From Sergeia podlipaevii (Eukaryota > Euglenozoa > Kinetoplastea > Trypanosomatida > Trypanosomatidae), in contig JASANZ010002228.1 of the NCBI GenBank assembly GCA_030849805.1, positions 1 to 64,000 on the forward strand: 64,000 bases of DNA, given 5' to 3'. The notes under the pieces were generated by a model, which was not told the origin of the DNA, made no database searches, and saw only the letters and a program-made list of their open reading frames with translations. The position numbers and the translations under genes were made by a program. Each line of letters begins with the position of its first letter. Position 1 is the first letter of the stretch. This document shows, piece by piece, positions 1 to 9,437 of this stretch.

Positions 1-1526
1 CTCAATATCAGCACACCTTATGTATGATACCCATCTTCACACAGCTCGGTAGCCTCCTGAGGGAATGAATGTTCCAGCTGAAAATGCCGAGCGAATGCAC
101 TTCCGCCCTAAGACATAATTTTGCTCCATACTGGGCGATGGATGTAACAGTAGATGACACTCTTTAATAATGTAAGAATTGAAAAGAAGAATTAAATCTT
201 TTACAATAAAAATGATACCAAAAAAAAAAAGAGCAGAAGGATGCACGGCACAAAAAAAATAAAGATGCAATCACGGAAACAAACAACACTGAAAAAAAAA
301 TAGCGCTTTGTGTAAAGACACATGTATCCATATGAAATGACAAGATGATAGTTAAAAAAGCATTTGATTAGATCGTTCCTGCGTATTAAAGCTGAAAGTG
401 TATGTAGCGATATACTGTTGTTCACATCGAAAAAGGAAGCAACTGCTGAGATGCGTGCCACCCCAGCTACGTTTTGAAAAGTGTGAGTTGACACAAAACA
501 AATACGCCGAGGCAGTTCAACTAGGAGCATGATGAATAGATAGTGACCGACAGTTGCTTTAAGATAAGAGGAAACAACAATACACCTGAATGTGTGCCTT
601 TTTAACTATACTAAAAGTTACATCAGGGCGGAGGCCTCAAAAAGAAGCGCATCTTCAATGAGAGGCCACTCTCAGAGAAGAACAGAGTGTGGTGGTACCC
701 GCCTTGCATATCCAATAAATTCTAGATGTAGAAAGTAGGTGTGACAAAGAAACTACAAGTATCTGAGATGTTCCACCCCCCTGCGCCATAAATAGGGCAC
801 CACTACATTGCCAAAGTATTCTATGGATATCGAAAACAATGATAATATAGAAACGTATGTGTCGTCATTCAAAAAAAAAAAAAAAATCGAAAAGAGACGT
901 TTTAGTATTATGTAGATCAAATATCAGCAATAAACAATACGCAGAACCATCTGAATTCCTTCATGATCCTTTTCTGCATGAAATTCAGAAGTATTATAAA
1001 ACTCAAAATGCTCCGGTAAAAGGATATACTAGTAGTTATCATCGCAGCAAAAGTACTTTTCTTTCTTTTCGTGTGTCTAAAGTGGGGAGCAACGCAAACA
1101 CAAACATATATATACAAAGATCTCAAAGCGTATGTATTATTGGTGGGTAATTGTGCACATCAAAGAAAAAAAAAGTGAAATCATATCAGTAGCGAAAAAA
1201 AAAAAAACGAATGAATGCCACAACTACGAGCAGGCTGCCAGCGTCGTTTGTGCGCTGTCTCGCAGATGCGTAACTTCCTGTCACCGCACAAGCAGAGTGT
1301 ATCTATACACATTCACCTTGCTCCAGAACCATAACTGCTGCATCGCGCACTAAAAAACTAGACGTCCTTAAATATTAAAGAAAAAAAAATACCCTTCAAT
1401 TGAAATGTGCACATTGTGATACTACCAATTGTCCTGGAAAAACGCACATCCACACACACACACACACAAAAAAAGCAAAAAATCATAGATGATATATGTA
1501 TATGTAAAATTATCAATTACTTCAGC
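1..1526. other. Intergenic spacer downstream of the ABC transporter gene
   Basis: A/T-rich spacer with A-tracts and a (CA)n microsatellite at about 1451-1468. The segment at 1-760 is slightly less A/T-biased, but every open frame in it is short and has no codon pattern like the neighbouring genes. I see no gene here. It should hold the 3' UTR of the ABC transporter and the 5' flank of the next minus-strand gene outside the window. Confidence 0.6.
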
Positions 1527-4500
1527 TTATTGCTGAATAAGTTCCCAGCGAGTTTTGTATTCACCATTCTGAGCCATTAGCTCCTCGTGAGTGCCATGCT
1601 CAATAATTTTGCCGTTGTCGAGGACGACAATCTGATCGCTATGCTGAATCGTGGTGAGCCGATGCGCAATGCTGACAATAGTCACACCAAACTGTCTTTG
1701 ATATGCATCAATGTTGAGTTGCACTGCAGCTTCTGTCACGTTGTCCAGGGCACTAGTGGCCTCATCTAAAAGTAGCAGTTTGGGGCACCTTAGCACGCCA
1801 CGAGCGATAGCAACGCGCTGCTTCTGTCCACCACTGAGCTCGCGACCGCGGTATCCCACCTGCGTATCGTAGCCATCGTCCATTGAAAGTATCTCGTCGT
1901 GAATGCAGGCAATTTTAGCAGCTTCATACATTTCTTCATCGGTCGCGCCATCCAGTGAGTACTTGATGTTCTCCCGAATTGTGCCACTGAAGAGGCACGG
2001 CTCTTGCAGTACCACACTTATATTGTCACGCCACGTGACAGTGTCAAGGAGACTCAAGTCTTTGCCGTTGACGACGACTTCGCCTCGTGTCGGGATGTAA
2101 AACCGAGCTAGAATCTGCACAATGGTAGACTTACCACAGCCTGTCTGCCCCATCAAGCCATTCGAAGTGCTGCTCTTAAAGGCAAGGTTGACGCCCTTCA
2201 ACACCTCCACCTGCGGCCGCGCTGGGTACGTGAATCCAACTTGGTGGAAAACAATATTACACCCATCGCCAATTTCTGTGTCGCCGTACTCGTACGCATC
2301 GACGTCTGGAACACGATCAATAATAGAGAAAACGTTGCGTGCTGCCTTGCGAGCGTCACGTAGTTTTGTGGCGAAGCTGCCGGCCTCGGCACCCGCGAAC
2401 GTGCTACCCATCATTATTGACATAGCTGCCACTAGAACGTTGCCAAACTTAGTCTCTCCCTTGTCAATCAAAGTGCCACCGTACCAGAATGAAAGGGCCA
2501 CAGACCCCATCATTACAAAGTTTGTCAGAGCAACTACAAAACTAATCAGCGCGCACCGCTTTTCGTTGGCGCTCTGCTGCTTATTTATAAGCCGCTTGTA
2601 TCTGAGTAACATGTAGTCTTTCATGGTAAATGAGTTCACTGTGCGGATAGCTGAAAGCGACTCACTAACAATAATATCAAGTGTGCTCTTCTCGTGCTTG
2701 ATGGGATCTTCAAAAAACATCTGCTGCACGACAAGACCCAAAATCAGAAGCGGCATCGTCGACAGGGAAACAAGCGCCACCTTCCATTGGAAACCGAAGC
2801 CAATTGCAAGCCCACCAACCAGTGAAAAGACAGACTTGAGTCGCGAGCCGAGTGTAGGGCCGTATAGCTGATGAACTGCCTCGCAATCCCCCGAAATGAC
2901 ACCACCAAGTGACCCCGCATCGCGTTGTGGCATGTCAAAAAATGTCTGATCCTGCCTGAGAATTTGGTGAAAGAGTGTCGTGCGCAAATAGTAGGTCAAA
3001 TGCTCACCTACATATCCGTAGAAGCCTGTCAGAGTGGTGCCAAGAAATGCAACGACCGCTAACACAAACAGTAGTGGCGCAAAGATCCACATTTTATCGT
3101 GCATGTGCTTCAGATCGCGTGTTTCATTGTACTCTCCCAACACGATGATGACTTGGCTAATAAGCAAGCCGCAGAAGGGAATAACTAGTGCGGTAACAAT
3201 AGACCCACCAAAGCCAAGCGCGATGGCCCATGTCTTGTCGCGCGTGAGGGCAACCAGGCGACACATATTGACCCCGGTGTGGTTGCGCTCCCACCTGGTG
3301 CGGTACTCAAAAGGTACCTGTGCCTCGTTTGAAATGTTGCTCCACTCGTCATCCGCCACATCTTGGCTGAACTTGCCCCGCGTGTTAGCGACGCCGTCGT
3401 CATCGTCATCGTCAAATTCATCATCGCCATCGTCGTCCGCGGCGCATTCGGCCTTTGACACTGATCCTTCGCCAAACTCACCACTTTTTGACGCCATGCT
3501 CGCATTCTTTCTGTATTCAAAGGAAAGGCTCGCGCCCTGTGAGATTGGAACAACAGGCGCATCGCATGACTGCTCCTGTGTCATCGCCATGGATGCAAAA
3601 CGCCCATTCATCCGAATGAGTTCAGTGTACGTCCCGTATTCAGCGATGTAGCTACCGTCCCCGGTGTTGTCAAGAAAGTAAATACGGTCCATGCGTCGGA
3701 TGGTAGCAAGGCGGTGGGCAATGGTGACCACGGTCATCTTCCCGTCCATTGTGAGGTCGTCAATAGCCTTCTGCACCTGCACTTCCGATTTGCGATCGAG
3801 CGCGCTGGTCGCCTCATCCAACAGTAAAATTTTAGCATCACGCACAATGGCACGAGCAATGGCAAGGCGCTGTTTCTGACCCCCGCTAAGCTGCCCGCCA
3901 ACCGCGCCAATTGACGTGTCGTAGCCGTGTGGGAGAGTCATAATGGTGTCGTGGATACGAGCACGCTTGCAGGCAAGCACTACTTCCTCAAATGTTGCCT
4001 CCTTCTTTCCGATGCGCACATTCTCAAGGACTGTACCGGAGAAGAGATTAGGTTCTTGCGAAACAATACCAATAAGACTGCGCCACTTGCGCAGCGAAAG
4101 CTTGCGCATATCAACTCCGTCCACATACACAGCACCATCGGTTGGGTCATAAAAGCGCTGGATGAGAGAAATAATAGTGGACTTCCCGCACCCCGTAGAG
4201 CCCGAGAACGCCACCTTCTCTCCCTTGCGTATTTTCACACACAAATTGTTGAAGATGGGCTGATCAGTACGGGTCGGATACTCAAAAGATACGTTGCGAA
4301 ATTCAATGCAGTCACAAAAGCTGCAGTCGCGGCCCTTGGCATCAATATCAATTGTCGGCTTGTTGTCAATGACCGTAAAGAGGGGGTATGCTGCTGTGCA
4401 TGACTCATTGAATGACATGAGAGAAGGAAACACTTGCCCAAAGCCGCCAGACCCATAGAGCACGGAAAGAAATGAAGCGGAAATGGTGCCCACGTCGGCC

Positions 4501-5441
4501 CTTCTCCACTCAACCAAGTACGCGGCAAAAATGAACGAACAGCCAAAGACGCAGAACATGATGCCTATTCCAGCGCCGCCTGCCATCACGACCATAAACT
4601 CCTTCTTGATACCAGCAGAGCGAGAATTGAGAACGGTTGCGGCAAAACGGTCGGCTTCGTACGCTTCCTTATTGAAGGTCTGGGTGGTCTTGATGTTTTC
4701 CATCACCTCGGTAGAGATAGACCCCGCAGCTGCGTACTGGTTTCGCGCATCGGCAATGTACTTTGAAGCTGCAAGCGCGATAAGAAAAGTAACAGCGGCA
4801 ACAATTGGCAAGGAGGCCATAAACACCAATGTGAGCTCCCAGCAGGCAATGAAAGCAAAGATAAACCCAAACACACCAGTGCCAATGTTTTGCAATCCCG
4901 AGGCAAATCTATCGTTGATACCATTTTGAAATACACGCGTGTCACCTGTAAGGCGCGATATGAGCTCGCCAGGTTTGTGGTCATCGTGCCACCCAACGTC
5001 TTGGCTCAGCACCGCATCAAAAAACGCACACTTAAGACGCCCCGTTTGGCGTGATGCACTCACAAGAAAGGCAGCAGTTGATATCAGTGCTAGTACAAAT
5101 ACTAAAGCCCCAATAGCGGTCATTAGCAGAGCAAAGTTGCGGGTCACTGTCTTTGTGTCTTCGTCTCCGTACGCATAAGTCGTCATCTTACCAAAGAAAA
5201 ACATGAAAAGAGGTGAGCTACCGCCAGCCGCAAAGGCGCATATGCCACCAATGACATTCGTAGTCCTGTCAAACCAATCACAAAAGCGAAACACACGAAC
5301 CACAGATACACGTCCTCTCTTGCCCTTAATATCAGGAGCCTTTGTGAGACGCTTACGTTTTATGCGAGGCGCGCTTGCCACCACTTCATCATTGCTGCAG
5401 CTGCTGCTGTATGTCTGGTAGTCCATTGAATCATTGTCCAT
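1527..5441 (-). CDS. ABCB-type full ABC transporter (P-glycoprotein/MDR-like)
   Basis: This 1304-aa protein is an ATP-driven efflux pump of the multidrug/P-glycoprotein class, with two TMD-NBD halves in one chain. TMD1 spans about residues 60-340. NBD1 has Walker A GSTGCGKST near 413, signature LSGGQKQRLAIARA near 516 and Walker B ILLLDEATSALD near 540. TMD2 spans about 740-1020. NBD2 has Walker A GQTGCGKST near 1100, signature LSGGQKQRVAIARG near 1201 and Walker B LLLLDEATSALD near 1225. All core ATPase motifs are intact in both halves, so both sites should hydrolyse ATP. The halves are joined by a highly acidic Asp-rich linker near 667-680, in the place of the phosphorylated linker of animal P-glycoprotein. 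The length is typical of full ABCB proteins. The ATG at 5439-5441 is the first. The substrate and membrane (plasma membrane or lysosome-like) cannot be read from sequence. Confidence 0.95.
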   Translation of the reverse strand: MDNDSMDYQTYSSSCSNDEVVASAPRIKRKRLTKAPDIKGKRGRVSVVRVFRFCDWFDRTTNVIGGICAFAAGGSSPLFMFFFGKMTTYAYGDEDTKTVTRNFALLMTAIGALVFVLALISTAAFLVSASRQTGRLKCAFFDAVLSQDVGWHDDHKPGELISRLTGDTRVFQNGINDRFASGLQNIGTGVFGFIFAFIACWELTLVFMASLPIVAAVTFLIALAASKYIADARNQYAAAGSISTEVMENIKTTQTFNKEAYEADRFAATVLNSRSAGIKKEFMVVMAGGAGIGIMFCVFGCSFIFAAYLVEWRRADVGTISASFLSVLYGSGGFGQVFPSLMSFNESCTAAYPLFTVIDNKPTIDIDAKGRDCSFCDCIEFRNVSFEYPTRTDQPIFNNLCVKIRKGEKVAFSGSTGCGKSTIISLIQRFYDPTDGAVYVDGVDMRKLSLRKWRSLIGIVSQEPNLFSGTVLENVRIGKKEATFEEVVLACKRARIHDTIMTLPHGYDTSIGAVGGQLSGGQKQRLAIARAIVRDAKILLLDEATSALDRKSEVQVQKAIDDLTMDGKMTVVTIAHRLATIRRMDRIYFLDNTGDGSYIAEYGTYTELIRMNGRFASMAMTQEQSCDAPVVPISQGASLSFEYRKNASMASKSGEFGEGSVSKAECAADDDGDDEFDDDDDDGVANTRGKFSQDVADDEWSNISNEAQVPFEYRTRWERNHTGVNMCRLVALTRDKTWAIALGFGGSIVTALVIPFCGLLISQVIIVLGEYNETRDLKHMHDKMWIFAPLLFVLAVVAFLGTTLTGFYGYVGEHLTYYLRTTLFHQILRQDQTFFDMPQRDAGSLGGVISGDCEAVHQLYGPTLGSRLKSVFSLVGGLAIGFGFQWKVALVSLSTMPLLILGLVVQQMFFEDPIKHEKSTLDIIVSESLSAIRTVNSFTMKDYMLLRYKRLINKQQSANEKRCALISFVVALTNFVMMGSVALSFWYGGTLIDKGETKFGNVLVAAMSIMMGSTFAGAEAGSFATKLRDARKAARNVFSIIDRVPDVDAYEYGDTEIGDGCNIVFHQVGFTYPARPQVEVLKGVNLAFKSSTSNGLMGQTGCGKSTIVQILARFYIPTRGEVVVNGKDLSLLDTVTWRDNISVVLQEPCLFSGTIRENIKYSLDGATDEEMYEAAKIACIHDEILSMDDGYDTQVGYRGRELSGGQKQRVAIARGVLRCPKLLLLDEATSALDNVTEAAVQLNIDAYQRQFGVTIVSIAHRLTTIQHSDQIVVLDNGKIIEHGTHEELMAQNGEYKTRWELIQQ

Positions 5442-6350
5442 GTCGCAAATGGAAGAAACAGCAGCAACACAGAAAAAAAAACAATTGTCTACCTATTCTA
5501 GTGGACGCAGAAGTATTCAATACGAGGCAAAATCACAATAGCTTACAAAGAGTAGAGAAAAAGAATACAATATACGTTTGAAGGGCAAAAAAAGAAGGAA
5601 ACTAAAAGTAAAATATACACAAAAAAAAAATTTAAGAAATGCTGTCGGGAATGCAACTTCTGTCTATAGTGCATAGCAAGAGAGCTGTTAGCCTTCTCTG
5701 ACTGTAAAAGAGAGTAATTCATTTTTTTAAAAAAAAAAATCTAATATAACAGAACCTGTGGGTCACTGTTTCAAACATAAATCTGCTTTTCACTTTCTTG
5801 TCATCATCTTTTTTTTCCCATTTTTCTCCATTGAACACGATAGCGTCCTCTCTTCACTGATGAAGAATCTTCCAGCCACGTCAATAGTTTATCTTTTCCC
5901 AAAAAAATTCTTCTTGGTGAACAGCATTCTGTCGGTTTTCCATTCTATACTGCGTTTGCGTGCGTATGTAATTCTTCTCTTTATAGACTTGCACATTGGC
6001 CATGCAACGTGTATATTTGAAAACGTAACTGACTGACATAATTCATTCCCAAATTAAAAAGAATATATATTTTTTTTTTTTCAAAATTAAAAGGAGAGAG
6101 AAGGGAGGTAGAGAGGGGTCTCTGAAATATATAGTTAAAAAATCTACAATTCTAAGGATCTAACACAAAAAAGGGGAGAGGAGTACCTCACACAACGCTT
6201 GTGTGAGTGTGTCTGTGTGTGTGTGATTGCTGACATAGATGCAGCTCTAAGTGAATAATGAAACGCACCAAAAAAAAACAGATGAACAGGCGAGAATAAC
6301 ATAACCAAAAAAAAAATGCGAGAAAAAACAAGGCAGTGCAACCCACAAGC
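5442..6350. other. Intergenic spacer
   Basis: A/T-rich. It holds a T7/A11 junction at 5722-5739 and a (TG)n stretch around 6214-6225. No gene seen. Confidence 0.7.
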
Positions 6351-8810
6351 TTACGAGATACGGCATGGGTAAATGACTTCTACCATGCGTTCCCAGTTGA
6401 TCGCGTTCTCTCCATAGCTATCCACCTCGCCGTTGGTGCAGAGAACAATATCGGCAGTCTCAGTGCTGCCTTCCATAATAGCACCGCCTTCCTTCAGAAT
6501 AAGCTTTGCAGTGGCGTAGTGCTTGCTGGACATGAAAGCTTCAGTGACAGCAATGCGCTTCTTGAGAAGCGGAGGATCAGCGTGCTGAAACCCGTATTCT
6601 GACTCAGGCAACCATGTGCGCTGCTTTAGTGACTCTAGGACGTACGTCTCTGGCAGCACCCAGCAGCCGCGCACGAGTGCCGTAAGCAGCTTGATGGTAA
6701 GCTGTCCCTTGGTGATGAGATGAGTAAGGTTTGATGGAACTGCCATATTTGACTTGCAGTCGGCAATTGCCACATTGGGAAGTTGCTTAATCGCCATAAA
6801 CAACTCATTACCGTCAAATCCAGTGAGGGCCAGCACCCGAGCATCTTCTGTGCGAGCACGCTTAAGCGAGCAGCTTTGATTGCGAACGTTGATGGAAGAC
6901 ACACTTCGCAAGCCAGTTCCCTGGTGCGAGCAAGATCCGCTCATGCTGGATCTAGGAGACGTGCGTGGAGCCGTTGCATCAGCCACACGCTGGCGAAGCT
7001 CGTCATTGAGGCGCCGCTCCAGTGCCGAGCAGCGATCTACAGCAGCGCGCAACTCAATTGCAAGGTTATCGGCTCGCCCTTTCTCGATAGCGGCTTGCCG
7101 CTGGGACTCATTGCAGGCCTTGGCGTCCTGCTGAAGTGCGGCAAGTGTGTGCTGCAGGGAACCACGTTCGGTCATCAGTCCTTCCAACTCCACGCGAAGT
7201 TTCTTTGACATCTGCTTGTCATCTTCATCGGCCTTTACGCGCTCGCGGCGAACATTGGTAAGTTGGTTCTGCTGCTCCATGAGCATGCCTTCAAGCACAC
7301 GAACACGATCCTTGGCCTGGCGGAGGTCGTTCATAAACTCCTCCTCTAGTTTGTCCTTCTGCTCATTAATGCGGCTGATACGGTCGTTTGCTTCATCAAG
7401 TGCGCCGCAGTGGGCGTCCGCATCGCGTACTAGCTGATTGCTCTCCTGCTCCATGCGGTACAAAGTCTCCTTGCACGAGGTGAGCTCCTTCTCCAGCTGG
7501 CCCACCTGACGCTCGCGCTGCGCCAACACAGCAGCAACAGTAGAAAGCTCCTCAGACACCTTTGCGAGCTGACGGCGAAGGGACTGGTTCTCCTCCTCGA
7601 CGCTGGTCTTGCTTCCCTTTGCCTCTCGCACTGAGCTTTCCAACTGCAGTTGCTTCTCGCACAACGCTAGACGATGCTCCTCAGCAATTCGGCGCATCTC
7701 CTTCGCGTGGTCGGCAGCCAGCTGCTTCAGTTCCTCCTCAAGCTGAGTGCTCGTGTGACGCACTGCCGCCAATTCACTCGCCAAAGAACGGCACTTCTCT
7801 TTGCTCTGCTGTAGTTCTTCCTTGAGCTCACGTATGCACTCGTCCTTGCTGCCAGCCAAATGCTGCACACGCTCCTCGTGGCGAGAAACCTGTGACTGGA
7901 GTTCCTCTTCGTGAGCCTTCTCGCACTGAGAAACGTAGTCGCTGTGTTCCTTGACCAATTCGTGGTATTGTTCAATTTGCTGCTCAAACTTGCTCTGTAA
8001 GTCCGCAATGTTGGCGCGAGTGCCCTCAAGCTCGGAAAGCGTAGACTGGAACTTGCTCGCCACTGCCTCCTTCTCTGCCTGCACAATAGCAAGCTTCTCT
8101 GCCATGCTTTGCATTTCGTCGACCGTGTTTGCAAGCTCGTCACGAAGCGCCTGAATAGAGGTCTGATACTCGCTCTCCTGTTGCTCTGTCATCTCCGCAA
8201 GACGCTGCGTGTTCTCGTGCCGCAGCTGCTCAATCTGTGCCTTTAGAAATTCCACCTCCTTCACGCGGATCTCCGCCTCAGCATGCATTTTAGACTCCAA
8301 CGCATTGCGGGTCTTACGCTCGGCCTCCACTTTATCGATCGCCTCCTCCAGGTCATTCTTGAGAGATGCATTGGTGTCTCGCTCCAATTTGAGCTCCTCC
8401 TTGGCACGTGTTAGCTCAAATCGTGAAAAATCCAAATCTTTTTGAATATCGGAAAGCTTCAGCAACTCACGCTTGGCCTGACTGAAGCGCATACGCAGGT
8501 CGTCGTACTCCTGGGCTGAGATAAACGCCGAGTTGGATACTGAGGCACGCACACTGTAGCGAGCAGAGGACGGGCGCTGGGAATGGGCAATAAGCGCGCT
8601 CGTGTCTAGCACCATGCGCGTAAGATCCATCTCCACTACTGGCTTCGGCTGAGGCTCTGTAACAACTGTAGGAGCCGCTGCGCTTCCGAAAACTGCTGGT
8701 GCGTCAGCAGAAGCTGTACATGCCATCTCTGATTGATTAGCTTCGGGAATAGGGTCCGCAACGGAAATGCTCTTCTGGAGCCACATGCTGTCTGACACGG
8801 GAGCACTCAT
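6351..8810 (-). CDS. Long coiled-coil protein with C-terminal BRCT-like region
   Basis: This 819-aa protein has a low-complexity N-terminus (about 1-105) and then roughly 500 residues of Glu/Lys/Gln/Arg-rich heptads (about 110-605), a long dimeric coiled coil. A Ser/Arg linker follows. The C-terminal 160 residues read as one or two BRCT domains: a hydrophobic opening strand (VLALTGFDGNELFMAI near 658), an LTHLITK strand, and GCWVLPETYVLESLKQ, where Trp is the BRCT hallmark. BRCT domains bind phosphopeptides or other BRCTs, so a nuclear, kinetochore or centriole-type scaffold is plausible. Kinetoplastid KKT4 also combines coiled coil and BRCT, but its coiled coil is much shorter, so I do not assign that name. 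The ATG at 8808-8810 is well placed. The BRCT call is moderate and any function is inference. Confidence 0.8.
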   Translation of the reverse strand: MSAPVSDSMWLQKSISVADPIPEANQSEMACTASADAPAVFGSAAAPTVVTEPQPKPVVEMDLTRMVLDTSALIAHSQRPSSARYSVRASVSNSAFISAQEYDDLRMRFSQAKRELLKLSDIQKDLDFSRFELTRAKEELKLERDTNASLKNDLEEAIDKVEAERKTRNALESKMHAEAEIRVKEVEFLKAQIEQLRHENTQRLAEMTEQQESEYQTSIQALRDELANTVDEMQSMAEKLAIVQAEKEAVASKFQSTLSELEGTRANIADLQSKFEQQIEQYHELVKEHSDYVSQCEKAHEEELQSQVSRHEERVQHLAGSKDECIRELKEELQQSKEKCRSLASELAAVRHTSTQLEEELKQLAADHAKEMRRIAEEHRLALCEKQLQLESSVREAKGSKTSVEEENQSLRRQLAKVSEELSTVAAVLAQRERQVGQLEKELTSCKETLYRMEQESNQLVRDADAHCGALDEANDRISRINEQKDKLEEEFMNDLRQAKDRVRVLEGMLMEQQNQLTNVRRERVKADEDDKQMSKKLRVELEGLMTERGSLQHTLAALQQDAKACNESQRQAAIEKGRADNLAIELRAAVDRCSALERRLNDELRQRVADATAPRTSPRSSMSGSCSHQGTGLRSVSSINVRNQSCSLKRARTEDARVLALTGFDGNELFMAIKQLPNVAIADCKSNMAVPSNLTHLITKGQLTIKLLTALVRGCWVLPETYVLESLKQRTWLPESEYGFQHADPPLLKKRIAVTEAFMSSKHYATAKLILKEGGAIMEGSTETADIVLCTNGEVDSYGENAINWERMVEVIYPCRIS

Positions 8811-9437
8811 CGTTTTTTTTCAAAGTGGGGAGGAAAGAAGATGTAATAGAGATGTGCTAGTTCTAAATGTAAAAAAAAAAAATGTGAAATATATACGTTA
8901 TTACTGTTTTAATTTTGGAAAAAAAAAATTAAAAAATTATAAGTAGTAATTGTCGTAGCAAGAAAGATAAATGTGCATCACTGTTGAAGTGTCGGCGGAG
9001 CACTTAACCGCAATCAGAATATTCACGATATACTAGAGTAAGGAAACTGCCACCTATGTACAAGAACAAACTGTGTATCTGTTTATAAATTTGTATAGCC
9101 CCTTGCAATTTGTGAATTATTTCGTATTTTTTTTTTTTCAAAAAAGATAGTATCCAGCAGTCTACTGTTGTTTCACTGCAACGCAAATCAAATATATATG
9201 TACAGTTGGCTGTCGTATCAGTTAGCTTCCATCTTCAATAAGGACATGCTAATTCATACAAGCAAAATAAAAATAGTAATAATAATAATAATAATAACTC
9301 AACGTAGGTAACGCAAGGAATACCATCATAAAGGCGAGGATATATGTGTATATATGGGTGTGGTTCATTCCTTTCTCTCTCGCTCCCTCGCTCGTCTTTC
9401 TTTCTTTCATTCATTCATTCATTTCCGTCCATACATT
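8811..9437. other. Intergenic spacer with trinucleotide repeat
   Basis: A/T-rich spacer with an (AAT)n repeat at about 9275-9297 and a plus-strand pyrimidine block at 9370-9424 ending in CATT repeats. That block is purine-rich in the mRNA sense and sits just after the stop of the upstream gene. No gene seen. Confidence 0.7.

Noticed and set aside
201..530. Minus-strand open frame of 109 codons in the left spacer
   Set aside because: The second half is Phe/Tyr-rich translation of A-tracts. The first 60 residues look slightly protein-like but are not enough to support a gene.
857..1150. Plus-strand open frame of 97 codons in the left spacer
   Set aside because: It is A/T-rich, Lys/Asn/Ser-rich in translation, has no domain, and is opposite to all real genes in the window.
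2122..2616. Open frame of 164 codons on the plus strand
   Set aside because: It lies wholly inside the ABC transporter gene in an opposite frame, and its translation has no domain. It is an antisense shadow.
3034..3651. Open frame of 205 codons on the plus strand
   Set aside because: It is antisense to the linker region of the ABC transporter; the serine runs come from the Asp-rich linker code read backwards.
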